Below are positions 11,232 through 23,553 of a stretch of 64,000 bases of DNA, in pieces. A program made the position numbers and the translations under genes. The DNA comes from Spisula solida (lineage: Eukaryota > Mollusca > Bivalvia > Venerida > Mactridae). Every line of letters begins with the position of its first letter. Positions within the stretch are counted from its first letter, which is position 1. Below the pieces are notes generated by a model. That model saw only the letters and a list, made by a program, of their open reading frames with translations. It was not told the DNA's origin and did not search any database. The stretch spans positions 29,328,222 to 29,392,221 of the forward strand of contig OX365952.1 in assembly GCA_947247005.1 (NCBI GenBank), written 5' to 3'.

Positions 11232-12294
11232 AGAGACAACAAGACATGGTAATACTAGATTTTAGCAAAGCATTTGATTTGACACTGTACCACATCGCAA
11301 ACTCCTTCACAAACACGAAAACTATGTCATCCGAGGCAATATACTAACTTGGATTACCTCCTTCTTGACAGAACAAAAGCAAAGAGTCATCGTCGAAGGG
11401 GAAGCGTCAGCGACATGCACAGTTGACTCGGGAGTACCCCAAGGGACTGTATTAGGCCCGCTACTGTTCATATGTCATATAAATGACCACCCGTTAAATC
11501 ACAGGTACGCTTATTTGCAGACAACTGTCTTCTCTATCGTCAAATAAACTCATATGCAGACCATCTAACATTGCAAAAAGACCTCATCAGCCTACAAGAA
11601 TGGGCAGACAACTGGGGGGATGAAATTTAATGCAACCAAATGCTATATCATGTCAATAAATCGCTCTAAAGTTCCATCAATCTACAACTACACTCTAAAT
11701 CATTAAATGGTCACATACTGAAACAAGTGCAGGACAATCCATACCTTTGGAGTGCAAATCAGTGATAACTTATTTTACTTGAAATGGACAACACACATAA
11801 ACAAAATGTGCAGTAGCGTTCTGGGATTCATACGGAGGAACCCGAAGCACAGCAACAAGAACTTAAGGAACAAGCGTACATCTCCCTCGTTCGTTCAATC
11901 TTGGATTATTCATGCACCGTCTGGGATCCCCATCACCAAAAGGATATAGACAGAATTGAGAACATACTAAGATGTGCAGCCAGATTTGTTTGAAATGACT
12001 ACGGGAGGAAAAGCAGTGTCACACAAATAATGAAACAGCTAGGATGGAAGACGCTAAAGGAACGTCGTCCCACAAGATCATCCATTACCTGGTGGCCGTC
12101 CCCGCTAATGACATCCTGGAACTAAACCAACATCAACAGAGACACTCAAATTCCAAATTGGTTGTACAAACGGCAAGTAATACTGACACTTATAAATATT
12201 CGTATGTGCCTCAAACTTTCCGTGACTGGAACTCTTTACCTGACTCATTAGTGACTATCAAGGAAAATAAAACATTCACAAGTGCCCTATCGGA

Positions 12295-13252
12295 CTACTG
12301 GCAAAGGAGATAATACCGGACAAAAATCGCATATAGAGCTTCCCCTGAAGTTAAAAATCGATTTTTAGTCAGATTTTTTGGTGTTTACACCTACCTGTGT
12401 TTAAGCTCTTTGCTAATATAGATTTCCCAAAATATGACGTCACATGAACAACCTAATATTGGGGCCCAAACAGGGGCATTTTAGGCGCTATTTCAATGAC
12501 GTACAGTAGATAATACCGGACAGTCTTTTTCGAATATTTTTCTATGGTTATCTAGAAAAATATGGCCAAAAATGTTTAGAATAGGGTTCGTACTTCACAC
12601 TTATGCAAAAATATTCATGATTTCTGCAATAACAACTCGTGGCGCACAGAGTATCCTGCCAGGGGGCAATCTGTGAGAGGTTAAAATCTGTTTTAAACCG
12701 TACTGTGTTTACTGACCAAAAATCGATATAAAACGATTAAAAAACAACCTGAAGTCTTTCAGATTGATGGGCAAGATATGAAAAATGTTACTCAACTGAC
12801 ATCCGTGTACAAACTTTGCCAAAAACGGTGAAATAAGAGGTGGACGAAGAAATATTTTCTAAAAAAATTTAGTTTCAGGAGGCGTGGTGAATCTATCGCG
12901 GGACCTTCACTACAGCAGATTTTACCTAACTTGTTAACCGCTCGGCCATCGTCTCAACATTAAGTTCATTCCTATAAATTTTACATTATAAAATAAATCT
13001 TGCACGCGCCGCTTTCGCGCATACCATTGTTTTCCCTCATGTCGCTTATGTCAATAGTGCAGCGGCGGACGATATTTTCGATGAATGACAATCAATAAGT
13101 AATGCTTTGTATATCTTGAATATTTTTTTTCTACCAGATTTCTTTTACTCACGATTCTGAGTGATTTGAGACAGAGATCAATGAATTATTCAACTAAATA
13201 AAGCGTCTGTCCGGAATTATCTACTGTCCGGTATTATCTCCTTTGCCAGTAG
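12295..13252. mobile_element. Non-autonomous DNA element with 28-bp terminal inverted repeats
   Basis: CTACTGGCAAAGGAGATAAT (from 12295, continuing ACCGGACA) is exactly mirrored at 13225-13252. A second, subterminal 'agtagataataccggaca' copy lies at about 12506, with its complement near 13209. No ORF of note. The last codons of the open frame that ends at 12313 come from this terminus, so the LINE ends at or before 12294. Confidence 0.7.
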
Positions 13253-14940
13253 TGTACATACATGTTAAATTTTTGGCGAACGCTACGTTTTTTATGAAGC
13301 ACTCTACACTGCGCATAGTTTTAAACCCTCTTCATTAAATGCCCTAGTGGCGTTGGAGAGTATAACATTGAAGTTGAATGAATAATAAAAAATCAAATGT
13401 CTTCAGCAGTTTACATCTTTGAAAAAATATCCGGCAACTGATGTATATTTTTGCAATTTTCGCTCAGTACTATGTATCACTCCTTTGGAGCATTGTCGAA
13501 CAAGTTTCTTAAATAACAATGATAAGGTTGAAATGTCAAAATCAGTTGTTGTTGCTAAGCCTAATCAATGTCAGATCTTCTGCAAATATCTAGAAAATCG
13601 TTCTTCCTTGTCATATACCATGGGACATTCCTAAATAATTGTTTTATTTCTTACCTTATCTACAAAGCGCAAATGAACAACAATTTATGGCAGTAAAAGA
13701 GTGAAATATCTCCCTAAAATTGATGTTTTCTATATGATTTTCAGTTGTACGACCAAGGAAGACGCCATTTTGACTTCGGCAATGAAGGCGCTTTAGTACA
13801 ACGCGTATGATTGGTCGAATTGTGCCACATGATATGTGAATTTATTTCATTGGTTGAATAATTTATGGTCACTTTAATTACGGAAAGGAATATTTTAAGT
13901 GAAAGGAAGTGAAAAATGGCAAAAGAAGTGGTCTGTTTAGATCTAGAGTATAGTTCGATGGTAATATTTTTTAGATCACTACATGATTTTTTTCATTTGA
14001 TTTTTAAATTGCATTATATTTATGATATCCTTATTTACTTGACAACCGTTGTGTTAAATTAAAGGCCTAAATTAAACAAAGACTAAAAGGAATATTCCAT
14101 CTTGTTATAATAAGATACGCCTCAGCCAAGATCAGATCATTATTTAACAAAAAAATAATAATTTATAAGCAATTTATACGAACTTCGCGATTACCCTGAA
14201 CAATTTTCAAATAATAGAACTCGCCCATAAATTGTAATACAGTAGACTATACCAAATTATCCGCGTATATTTGTTGTGTGTACTAATAGTTACAAAGCAA
14301 TACATTTTTGATCAAATACATATAATTTGATATTGAACAATATGACTTATAGTCATTAAAATTTGATAATAGTTTGGGAATTTAAAATCATATTCTTTTA
14401 AATAAAGCGTATGTTTTTAAGCTATGCTGTACCGGTGGGATACTTTACATTTACTTTGGTTATTTAAAATCCTCAAAATTTTAACCAATCAAATTAATAA
14501 AACACTTTCTACCTGAATTGAGACCATTTTATGTTATGGAGCATGAATTAGTACTTTCAAACTCGCTTTAGAAAGTGACAAGAACGACAATTCAGCATGA
14601 AATGCATGTTCCGACTATTTACGCCATATCTGTATCTGTATCTTGGTAGTTTCCCCCTTTAATCTCAGGGGCACTTCGTCTTCAACGAATATTTTCTTCT
14701 CCTTATGAATATATCCTTACGATAACATTTAATTCTCTCAATCATCGTTTTAATAAACCCAACTCCACGAATATTATAGCACTATTTCACAACGTCGTGC
14801 TCTAGTCCATATTCATGCGCAAGGCTCATCACAAAAAACATTAACTGTTCCAACTTCAACGTTTAGTAAATAAACTTCAAGTGAATAAACATTACATTCC
14901 ATTCGTATAAAAGTAAATGTACAAACAGTCCATACATTTA
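13253..14940. other. Unassigned AT-rich region
   Basis: No gene, tandem array or terminal repeat was recognised. A small ATG frame at about 13917 that runs into ATG|GTAATA could be a first exon, but it has no recognisable partner. Confidence 0.4.
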
Positions 14941-15024
14941 GCAATCAATGTGAATTAACGAATAACTTAATTAACATATTTACAGTTATCGAGGTAGTAA
15001 CTTGTCGCGACTGGGTCATGTTTA

Positions 15025-16083
15025 CTACCGCTGTATAACAAGGGAGGCAATAGAGTCTACAGTTGAGCAGTTGGCTAGGAGGAGTGCTCTCTCTTGAAGT
15101 AGGGAATGAGCCAACACTGCACTGCATCTTTCAACATCAATCATCTGTTTTCTGGATGGTGACAGTAACTTTCTAACAGAGTTGTGTGTGCAGTCTAAGA
15201 TAAATTGTAGAAGGAGGTTGTTGTCTTCTAATAACTGAAGGCCATTTTCACTGCACTGGTTTGCTAGCCTCTTGATATTTTCCATATGTTTACTCCTAAC
15301 TGCCTCCAGTTTATTACACTTCAGTAAGAAGTGTGACATTGACTCTTCTTCTTCTCTGCAAATTTGACAGGTTGTCTGTGATTTGGTGTGATTAAATTTT
15401 CCGACCCGAGTCTGTAGCATGTATGTACCTGTTATCAGCCTAGCCTTTACCTCTGCTCTGACAACTTCATGTGTTTTAGGCTCTACTGATTTCCATACAT
15501 TGTGTGCATCTTGCAATGGGTTTTCCTGTATCTGCAGGTAGGATAAAGATGATTTTGTCTTCTGATCTTCTATGTACTTATTTTTCCAATAAATATTCAT
15601 CTTCTCCCTAAGTGTCTTTTTCCAAGAAACTTTTGATGGTGGGCTGTTGAATAGATGGGTTATGTCTGGTAAATCATATTTCTGTAAGATGTTCCTAATT
15701 GTTGAAGCGAAGAATTCAGAATCTGGAGCTGATAGACAGATCTGTCTAGAGAGGATTTCATTTTCAATTGAACCTTGTAGTCTGCTTATATTAAGGAAGA
15801 GGGATAACCTGTTTTTGTCCAATGTTGATTCTATTGGTTCAACGCCGAATAGAGTATATACCGCAGTTGAAGAGGTGCATTCTGGTAGTCCTTGCATAAA
15901 TCTGCACATCTTCCTCTGTAACCGCTCTAAAGTATCCACATCTTTATTTGTGCAGTGAAGCACTTCTGCACCATACATAATTCTTGGAGTTACATACGTT
16001 CTCCAAATCTTGTATGAAACTATCGGTGAAAGGCCTCTTCGCGCATTTAATCCGGGTCCTACACACCAGGACACACGTACCAA
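15025..16083 (-). pseudogene. 5'-truncated LINE ORF2 fragment (post-RT region with CCHC-like motif)
   Basis: A 352-codon open frame with no interruption begins in the RT thumb region. It contains GLNARRGLSPIVSYKIWRTY, then YVTPRIMYGAEVL and the LERLQRKMCRFMQGLP segment typical of post-RT regions. Near the C-terminus is a zinc-knuckle-like CQICREEEESMSHFLLKC (C-x2-C...H-x4-C). The first residues are not a real start; the copy is truncated upstream at about 16083, where similarity to RT proteins stops. Being open over its whole length, it is probably the youngest LINE fragment here. It resembles I/Nimb-type LINEs, but the clade is uncertain. Confidence 0.8.
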
Positions 16084-16453
16084 GACTTTAACTTTTTAAA
16101 GTTTGAAGTTTTGAACTTGTTGAAACTAGGGGCGCTTTTGTTAGCAACAAACCAGGTTTGGTTTCCAACTGGTTTGTCAAACTGTCTGTTTGTTCATTAA
16201 AACTGGTTTGATACGAAAACAAGTTTTGCCAAAAGACCTAAATATATATATTTAGGTATTTGTTTTGCCATTTGCCATTACTGTAACTCACAGTACGCAC
16301 TTTCTCATCTAATTTGATGAGCTATCATATGGTCAAATTTCGACCTTATAATTATCGATTGACAATTATTAATCTATTTTTTTCTTTTTACTGTAAAGAG
16401 AGCAATATACCCAGCCTATGCAATATATCAACCAAATTTCCAAGTATGACATC

Positions 16454-16705
16454 CTAATCAGGGAATAACAAAAGAGATAATAACTTCATTAGTTTTATTA
16501 TTTTATCTATATAAGCATGTTTTCCTGTTAATATATCAAGAACATAGTCAAGCTTTTTTCTCAATCGTGAAAGCTCGGCCATTTCCGCTTGTCTCCGGTA
16601 AATAAACCTATTGCAATGCATATGAAGGTCGAGATGATCAGAATGTCTCTTTTCTGTCGCCTTGGAGGTAAAAATGCTTTTTAAAACTGCCCGTTTGTTC
16701 GCCAC
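16454..16705 (-). CDS. Small hypothetical ORF (83 aa), unrecognised
   Basis: It encodes a basic, helix-prone peptide starting MANKRAVLKSIFTSKATEKR with an RRQAEMAELSRLRKKLDYVL segment that could form a coiled coil. No family was recognised. It lies in repeat-rich DNA ('aactggtttg' motifs around it) with no visible splice partners. It may be a chance ORF. Confidence 0.2.
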   Translation of the reverse strand: MANKRAVLKSIFTSKATEKRHSDHLDLHMHCNRFIYRRQAEMAELSRLRKKLDYVLDILTGKHAYIDKIIKLMKLLSLLLFPD

Positions 16706-16994
16706 TCAGTTTAAATCGAAACCAGTTTCAGTTTACTGTCCAGCGTGTAAACAAACCTAAAACCGAAACTGAAACCGGATTTTTTCAACAAAAATGACCT
16801 ATGTTATTCGGCTGGGACTTTCATTATTTTTTATTGTTGAAACTAGGTCATGCAACTGAAACCATGAAACCACAGTTTTTTTAAAACTGTTATTCTTTAA
16901 CTTTTTAGGACGTCATACAGCTAAAACTAGGTATTTTAACCGTTTTACTGTTGAAACTAAGTAATTCATCTTCTTGGACAATCAGCTTTTTGAT

Positions 16995-17145
16995 TGCTGA
17001 AACTAGTTCATTCAGCTTTTTTTCACACCTGGGTCTTGGGCGGATCATTTTCTCATTCGGCTGTGTGTGCCTTATATGTTTTTTTTATTTTCTGTGAACG
17101 GCTGGTTAAATTGAGTGCTGCCTTCCCTGTCCGACTTAATATTAT
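16995..17145 (+). repeat. Dispersed repeat R, plus-strand copy
   Basis: The segment containing 'tcttgggcggatcattttct' and 'gagtgctgccttccctgtcc' recurs in inverted orientation at 60848-60985. No terminal repeats were identified. Confidence 0.6.
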
Positions 17146-17199
17146 CTCTTTAACCAAAGTTATAAATTGTATTACATTTTATAACTTCCATGTTTAAAA

Positions 17200-18430
17200 T
17201 GACACATATACTAAGAGAAATATTTTTAGTCAATTAATAGTGAATAAAACAATATAAACAAACTCGACGAAATTTGAGGAGGGAAACAATGTAATCGGAC
17301 TTAACTATGTATTGCGTTGTAGTTACCTTATTGTGTGCTGTTCATTCCGTAAGTTGACAATTTCTAAATGAAAAAATCAGTTTAAAGATTGGATTAGTGC
17401 AGGGCCTTATCAAGAGGAGGTTCAAATGTTGTCTGAGATGGTGTGGGAACGAGAGGAGTGTCCCCTCCCGGCGAAGATTTTTTCAATGAATTAAAATGGT
17501 GCAGTTTCCCGCATTGTAAACTTCAAAATCAGCCCTAAAATAATTAAAGTAGTGCTACTAGTTAAATCTAGATGGACATTTAAAAAATGTTTATAATCTG
17601 ATCATTCATGTTTTGTCATTCTAACATTAATTTTTAAGAAATCCAGATTCATTCAAACATGAATGTAAAAATGAAATAATGAAGTGCGATTGCCTGCACT
17701 ATATATTTTAACTGTTATATTTGAATATAAAATTGTACCACTATATTTAATTTATCAAACAAACTTCAGTATTATTTTTACGTTTTTGAGTGTGTTGGGA
17801 TAGTTTATGGTGATTTGTGTACTTGGGGTAAATAGTCAGACCCTGAAAATGCGGAACAGTCCGTAATGATATCGGACATGGCTTTTAACTCCCCTCGAAG
17901 ATGAAGAGAGAACACGGCCCCCTGATTGGGACAGTTGGATTGACCTATCAAAACCGGGAGTGTAACACGGACATTTTACAGGTACACATTTTCGTAGCCT
18001 AAATTCTAAACATATGACTACTTGTCTAGGAAGTTATTTAAACGATATTCCTGCTAGAGTCTGAAGTCTACTTTCGGTTTCAAAGTTGATATTACTTACG
18101 CTTTGAAAATACATTCTGTTGAAGTGGATGCCTGACCTCGCTGTCTGCTTCTTTACAAACTAATTTTTCATTAAATATTGTGACTGAATTCTATATTTCC
18201 TTATGATACTCTAGAAATCTACTTTCGGTTTCAAATGTGATGCTTATGAGTAATGAACCCAATACACTCACAGTAAACCGTTGCCAATACGGTACCAAAA
18301 GTATTAAATATTGCTGGTTTAATTTGTTCTAGTGATTAGTTAATATTTCAATTTACTGGATTCAAATACATGTATCTTCAAAAAGAATAAATGAAAGTTG
18401 TTTTGTGGAATATGTACTACTAGCACCACG
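17200..18430. other. Unassigned region
   Basis: No gene was recognised. The motif 'ctactttcggtttcaaa' recurs at about 18069 and 18219, with a related copy near 19733, suggesting an old low-copy repeat. Confidence 0.4.
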
Positions 18431-18437
18431 GGATATT

Positions 18438-18516
18438 GACGCATATTATTTTTATGTGTGTGCGATTGCCGCATGGGATATACGACAATCGCACACATAT
18501 AAAAATAATATGCGTC
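18438..18516. repeat. 31-bp-arm hairpin
   Basis: GACGCATATTATTTTTATGT.. (18438-18468) pairs with 18486-18516 with one mismatch around a 17-base loop. Weaker pairing continues outward (cacgggatatt / attaccctgtg). Confidence 0.85.
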
Positions 18517-18626
18517 ATTACCCTGTGACTAGCACCGTAACAGGTTTGTTATTATCATGTCATTGTGTGAATTGAAACTATAGATGATTAGATAACTGTA
18601 TTGTAAATACTTTGTTTTATGTTTTT

Positions 18627-19567
18627 AGCTCACCTGTTACAAAGTGACAGAGTGAGCTTTTGTGCTCACTCTTCGTCCGTCGTATGTCGTCCGTCAACAA
18701 TTTGTTTGTGTAGACACTAGAGGTTACAATTTTTGCCTAATCTTTATAAAACTTGGTCACAATGATCATCTCAACAAAATCTTGATCAAGTTCGATATTG
18801 GGATATCCGGGGTCAAAAACTAGGTCACAAGGTCAAATCATAGAAAAACCTTGTGTAGACACTAGAGGTCACAATTTTGGCCTAATCTTTCTGAAACTTG
18901 GTCACAATGATCATCTCAATGCAATCTAGATGAAGTTCGATAATGGGATATCCGGGGTCAAAAACTAGGTCACAAGGTCAAATCATAGAACACCATTGTG
19001 TAGTCATTAGAGGTCATAATTTTGACCTAATCTTTATGAAACTTGGTCACAATGATCAACTCAACAAAAGTTAGGTCAAGTTCGATATTGGGTCATCCGG
19101 GGTCAAAAACTAGGTCACAAGGTCAATTCATATAAAACCCTTGTGTAGTCAGTTTGGTCATAATTTTGACATAATCTTTATGAAACTTGGTCACAATGAT
19201 CATCTTAACAAAATCTAGGTCAAGTTCGATATTGGGTCATCTGGGATCAAAAAATAGGTCACAAGGTCAAATCATAGAAAAACCTTGTGTAGACACTAGA
19301 AGTTACATTTTTGCCTCATCTTTATGAAACCTGGTCACAATGACCATCTCAACAAAATCTAGGTCAAGTACGATAGTGGGTAATCATAAAAAACCCTGTG
19401 TAATCACTAGAGGTCACAATTTTTACCTTATCTTTATGAAACTTGGTCGCAATTATCACCTCAACAAAATCTAGGTCAAGTGCGATATTGGGTCAAGTAC
19501 TAGGTCACTAGGTCAAACCACATGGTTTGCATGCACTACTAAGACAGGTGAGCGAGGGCCCTCTTGT
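18627..19567 (+). mobile_element. Pearl-like 145-bp tandem-core element, copy B
   Basis: The 5' hairpin (AGCTCACCTGTTACAAAGTG..GTGAGCT) is followed by a CCGT-type run. About six core units carry 'cacaatgatcatctcaacaa' and 'aaaactaggtcacaaggtca'. The end is GGTGAGCGAGGGCCCTCTTG, with the 3' hairpin shortened. Confidence 0.8.
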
Positions 19568-19835
19568 CCATTGAATAAATGAAATCATTTAAGGACATGG
19601 TGTTTAATTTATAGTGGGATTGTGCATGGTTTTTTTTAAATAATTTTATTCTTCAAACTAAAACTCTTACTTAGTTTAAGCCTGAAAATGTGTATTTTAA
19701 AAGATATTCAAGAAACATTACCATTTTTCTACTTTCGGTTTGCAAGGTCATTTTGAATTATACAAGTTTATAAAAAAACATCTAAAGGTATTGGCACAGA
19801 CATGTCTCATTCACCAAGTTAAGAATACATAACTA

Positions 19836-20127
19836 ATGTACCTATCAATGTTTTCCACCAGGGGGGGGGAGCGGCGGGCTGACCCAGGGGAATTTGACAT
19901 TTTTACGTTTTCTAAATTCCCACCCTAGAGCAAGGGCAATTTGTCAAATTCCCCTCACTGGGAGATGCTTTACATACCCCCGGGATCAAAATTTCGGCCA
20001 AAGTAAAAATTTCCCGGGACTCGGCACCATTCTGTCTGTCAAATTCCCACCTATCGGGAACAGCCTTCTGTCAAATGTCCCATGTATGCCAACCGTTCCC
20101 CCCGGGGGGAAAACATTGATAGGTGCA
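19836..20127. mobile_element. GC-rich MITE with about 21-bp TIRs
   Basis: ATGTACCTATCAATGTTTTC at the left is mirrored at 20107-20127 with one change. The inner flanks are G-runs and C-runs (about 19861 and 20097). The interior repeats 'gtcaaattccc' several times. Its interior is related to 57960-58255. Confidence 0.6.
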
Positions 20128-20221
20128 TAAATACCGGTAACTTGAAAAGTAAAGAAGAGTCAGCCTAACACAGAAGAAATCTTATTTAATTCAATCCGTA
20201 ACCACTTTCTAAAGTCTTCTG

Positions 20222-21608
20222 TTTCCTAAGTGGTTATTGACTTTTTAAAGGCATTTGATCGATGCGACCACGATCAGCTATGGAAAAGTATATCGCGTAA
20301 AGGTATCAGTCACACGGGTAAATTCCTTAATGTCTTACGCTTAATGTACAGTCAACTAAAATCGTGTGTCAAAGTCAACGGTAAATTAACAGACTTCTTT
20401 AACTGCAAAATAGGAACAAAACAAGGATGTGTGAGCTCAACTACAATACTTGCGCTGTTTATAAATGACCTTACTACCTACATAAAACAAACATGTAATG
20501 GCGGTGTGTTCATCAACGATGAAATCGGTGAAATATACTAGTATGAACTCATGTTTGCCGACGATGTCTCTAGTTGTGCGGATAGTGTGAAGAATCTTCA
20601 GAGACAAATAAACTGTGATTGTACGGGTATGCAGCTTAACGTAGATTAGTCGAAAATAATTGTTTTTCGAAATGGTGGGCCAATACGTCAAACAGAAAAG
20701 TGGCAATACAAAGGACAAGTAATCGAAGTTGTAAATGAATATCGATATCTCGGTGCATTCTTCACACCTAAGCTATCATATGGCGAAAACCAAAGAAGTG
20801 TTGTCGCAACAAGCAACGAAAACCATCAATACAATATCTCGATGTTCCAGGTATTTTGGATATTCAAATCACTATGAAGTATTTAAACTATTCGACGCAA
20901 TTGTGCATCCTATTCTCATGTACTCGTCACAAATATGGGGCTACCAGCACAGCGAAGTGATAGAGCACGTACAAACAAAGTTCTGCAAATGACTAGCAGG
21001 ACTTAACCAGAGTACGCCAAATTTACTTGCATTAAGCGAGTGTGGACGCTTACCATTATCTGTAAATTATATGACAAACTGTGTTAAATTTTGGACAACT
21101 GTTACTCACATGGGCACGTGAAACGTTTCGAGTACGGTTTCGGATACGCATTGATTTTCGGTGAAGTTGGGGATATTAAGAAGTTTGTTACTATGTTTAG
21201 ACAAAGACGTACAGACTGTGGCATCCAGTACCTTATGAATAAAATAAATGACTCTTCCAAAGCTATGGCTTATAAGCTCTTCAAGACAGTGCTAACTCCT
21301 GAAATATACCTGTCTATGAACATGGCATATAAATATAAACGATGTCTAGCAAAGTTCAGGTGTTCTAGTCATGAAATATTGATAGAGGTAGGTCGACGAA
21401 GAAACATTGACCGAGGCATGAGGTTTGCCCATTTTTACCTGAAAAACGGAACTCAGTGTTTTGAAACAGAGCAGCACTTTCTGTTATATTGCCCGTTATA
21501 TGATGCCCTTAGAGCACACTATTTCACGGTAGAATGGAACATTATGCATGATACCAACCAGCTCTTTATTACTAAATGTCTGATAAAAACCAAAACAGTG
21601 TGTTAGTG
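20222..21608 (+). pseudogene. 5'-truncated LINE with partial RT and post-RT domain
   Basis: The RT begins mid-domain: VIDFLKAFDRCDHDQLWKSI (about 20232), then KQGCVSSTTILALFINDL and the FADD box (LMFADDVSSC, about 20550). In-frame stops and frameshifts follow (VEVVNEYRYLGAFFTP at about 20727). The C-terminal part (21091-21606) has LAKFRCSSHEILIEVGRRRN and ETEQHFLLYCPLYDALRAHY, the usual post-RT Cys/His segment. The catalytic FADD is intact, but the frame is broken in at least three places. Confidence 0.8.
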
Positions 21609-21779
21609 ATATCCAAGTTCATAGCAAACGCCATCGTGTTCAAGAAATCAACCATAGAACGCTAGTGAATAGACACTGTGTGTAGATTCGGTGAGATACT
21701 TTTATGTGTGGACTCGAGGAGATTACTACTGTTAAATTCAGTGGGGTATTTTGAAATGTTATAATACTGAATTACTGTA

Positions 21780-22097
21780 CTATGATATTACTGCTATGAT
21801 ATGCATGTATGCACTACTTTATAATACTGATTGAATATTCAATTGTATTATACTCAAAATCACGAGAAAATATAGTTTTGAAATATTATAATACTAAAAT
21901 TGTACTATGGTATTATATACTGCTATGCTATGCATGTAGAGACTACCTTATAATACATATTGAATATTCAATTATATTATATTTAAATCATGATAAAATA
22001 TATGTTTTGAAGTATTACTGCTATTGAGTATGATATTACTGAATTGATATGCAAGTATACGCTACTTATAATAATTATGGAATATTAAATTGTATTC
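21780..22097. repeat. AT-rich degenerate tandem repeat, about 3 units of 120-130 bp
   Basis: The blocks containing 'ttgaatattcaattgtatta' and 'gatatgcatgtatgcactac' recur near 21800, 21925 and 22045 with divergence. The array directly follows the LINE C-terminus and may be its 3' UTR. Confidence 0.5.
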
Positions 22098-22772
22098 TAA
22101 CACGATCTGCGGATTAATCGTTTAAATATAGAGCGGACCTAACAATGTATTATTACCCCCATAAAACATACCTATCAAATTGGCTGTTTCTATTTACGCC
22201 CAGTATCACGTGACATATTTATGAATGAATGAACGTAAACTTTATAGTAAAATTTTCTACGAGTCACGATGACAAGGCGAGTTGCACGGGAATCCAGTGT
22301 TACAGCTATGGCGCATCTATTTTTAGAAACTCCAATATACTCCAGAAACCAAGTTTTATTAAAGCTTCTGATAATCAATTCATTCATATACTCGTGTTAT
22401 TAAAATTGTTTCAATGTTTAAAATGTGGTATTTCCTTCAAAAAATTACGAAGGTCGTTTTCATTAACGAGGGAGGTAATTGTACCAGCTAATAAGCCACT
22501 CAATTTCAGCGTGGAATTATGTTCAGTGTCAAATGGGTGAAAATGGAATGCGCGCAGATAAATAGTGCGGGATATTATCGTATTTAGAATCGTAATAAAA
22601 ACTCTGTTCTTGTATATTGTCGGTGAATAAAACACGGGCACTGACTCGTTCGGATGCGGAAAATTAAATCACTCGTACTACGCACTCGTGATTTAATTTT
22701 TCCGCATCCGAACTCCTGCCCGTGTTTTATTCACCGACAATAAACGCGAACATATTTTTATTTCTTAATTAA
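22098..22772 (+). mobile_element. Dispersed element X, copy 1, with strong terminal palindrome
   Basis: It begins TCTAACACGATCTGCGGATT and ends just after a 120-bp palindrome (22618-22740; arms open TTGTCGGTGAATAAAACACG). An inverted copy occupies 42427-43103 with the same boundaries. No ORF is shared between copies, so it is non-coding. Confidence 0.7.
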
Positions 22773-23553
22773 ACTTAAAGCATGATAAAAATGCATACCG
22801 GTACTTATGTACAATCATATATACATGTAGTAGATATGATTTGATACGACACTTGTTTCGTGGTAATATACATATAAAGTGATATCAGTGTACTCTTGTA
22901 CTATAAAATATCGAGTAAAAATGAAATACATAGTTTACATGCTTTATTGTAGGATTGTATTAAGACGCTGATTGCAAAATGAAATGTTTGATATGTACAT
23001 ATATGAATTGTTTGATATGTACTAATTTTATGCTAGCAATGTGATACTATGTACAAACTGAAATGTTTCCTGCAATCTTACATTACACTTAAATTCATGA
23101 TCACGATCCAATAAAATGTTGGATATAATATAATACTTGTCCTATGATTCTATATCATGTCGTATGTGAGAACAAAACAAGAAACGACTAATACAATGTA
23201 TTAACACTATTCAAATTAATATCAATTTATAAATCACCCTGTACATATTATTGTTTAAAAAATGATAACTATAATTATGCTTTTGAATCATGTTTTCTGT
23301 ATTTTGGGCCGGTAACCTTGTACTAATGAAATAAATATTGTATCTTGTATTATTTTGTTTCTAAACAACGGAAAAATTAAAAACCACGTATGCAAAGTGA
23401 ACACAATTTTGCGGCATAGCAACACTTTACTTGTACAAGCATGAATACGTTTTATTATTCCACTTATTTTACCGCTTTGTCTGTCAGTCTACTGTTTACC
23501 ACTTGTTCTTTTAGACTAGTTGGTACATATTGGGCTAACTTGTTGCGTCCAGT
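22773..23553. other. Upstream region of the macrodomain gene
   Basis: AT-rich with no recognisable repeat boundary. It should contain the promoter and 5' UTR of the gene starting at about 23554, but no specific core-promoter motif can be asserted. Confidence 0.35.

Larger units (their letters stand above)
8055..12294 (+). pseudogene. Decayed Jockey-like non-LTR retrotransposon with two nested insertions
   Basis: Endonuclease: VVGSYYRPPNASISALEKLN (about 8103), then IIAGDFNLPHLDW (about 8204) and NNLDLFFTSHPSLVKKCDTA. A linker follows on both sides of an insertion at 8494-9198. The RT begins near 9410 (QHGFRSGHSCKSKLILTMDD at about 9499) and is cut by a second insertion (9579-11231). It resumes with LDFSKAFD (about 11250), VDSGVPQGTVLGPLLFICHI (about 11425), a frameshifted FADNCLLYRQINSYAD in place of the FADD box, DNPYL, and LVRSILDYSCTVWDPHHQKDIDRIENI (about 11890). 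It ends with VPQTFRDWNSLPDSLV (about 12208). Frameshifts are frequent and the second catalytic Asp is Asn, so it is dead. Confidence 0.8.

Noticed and set aside
13917..13963. Possible first exon MAKEVVCLDLEYSSM with a donor-like ATG|GTAATA
   Set aside because: Too short, and no downstream exon of matching phase or recognisable family was found.
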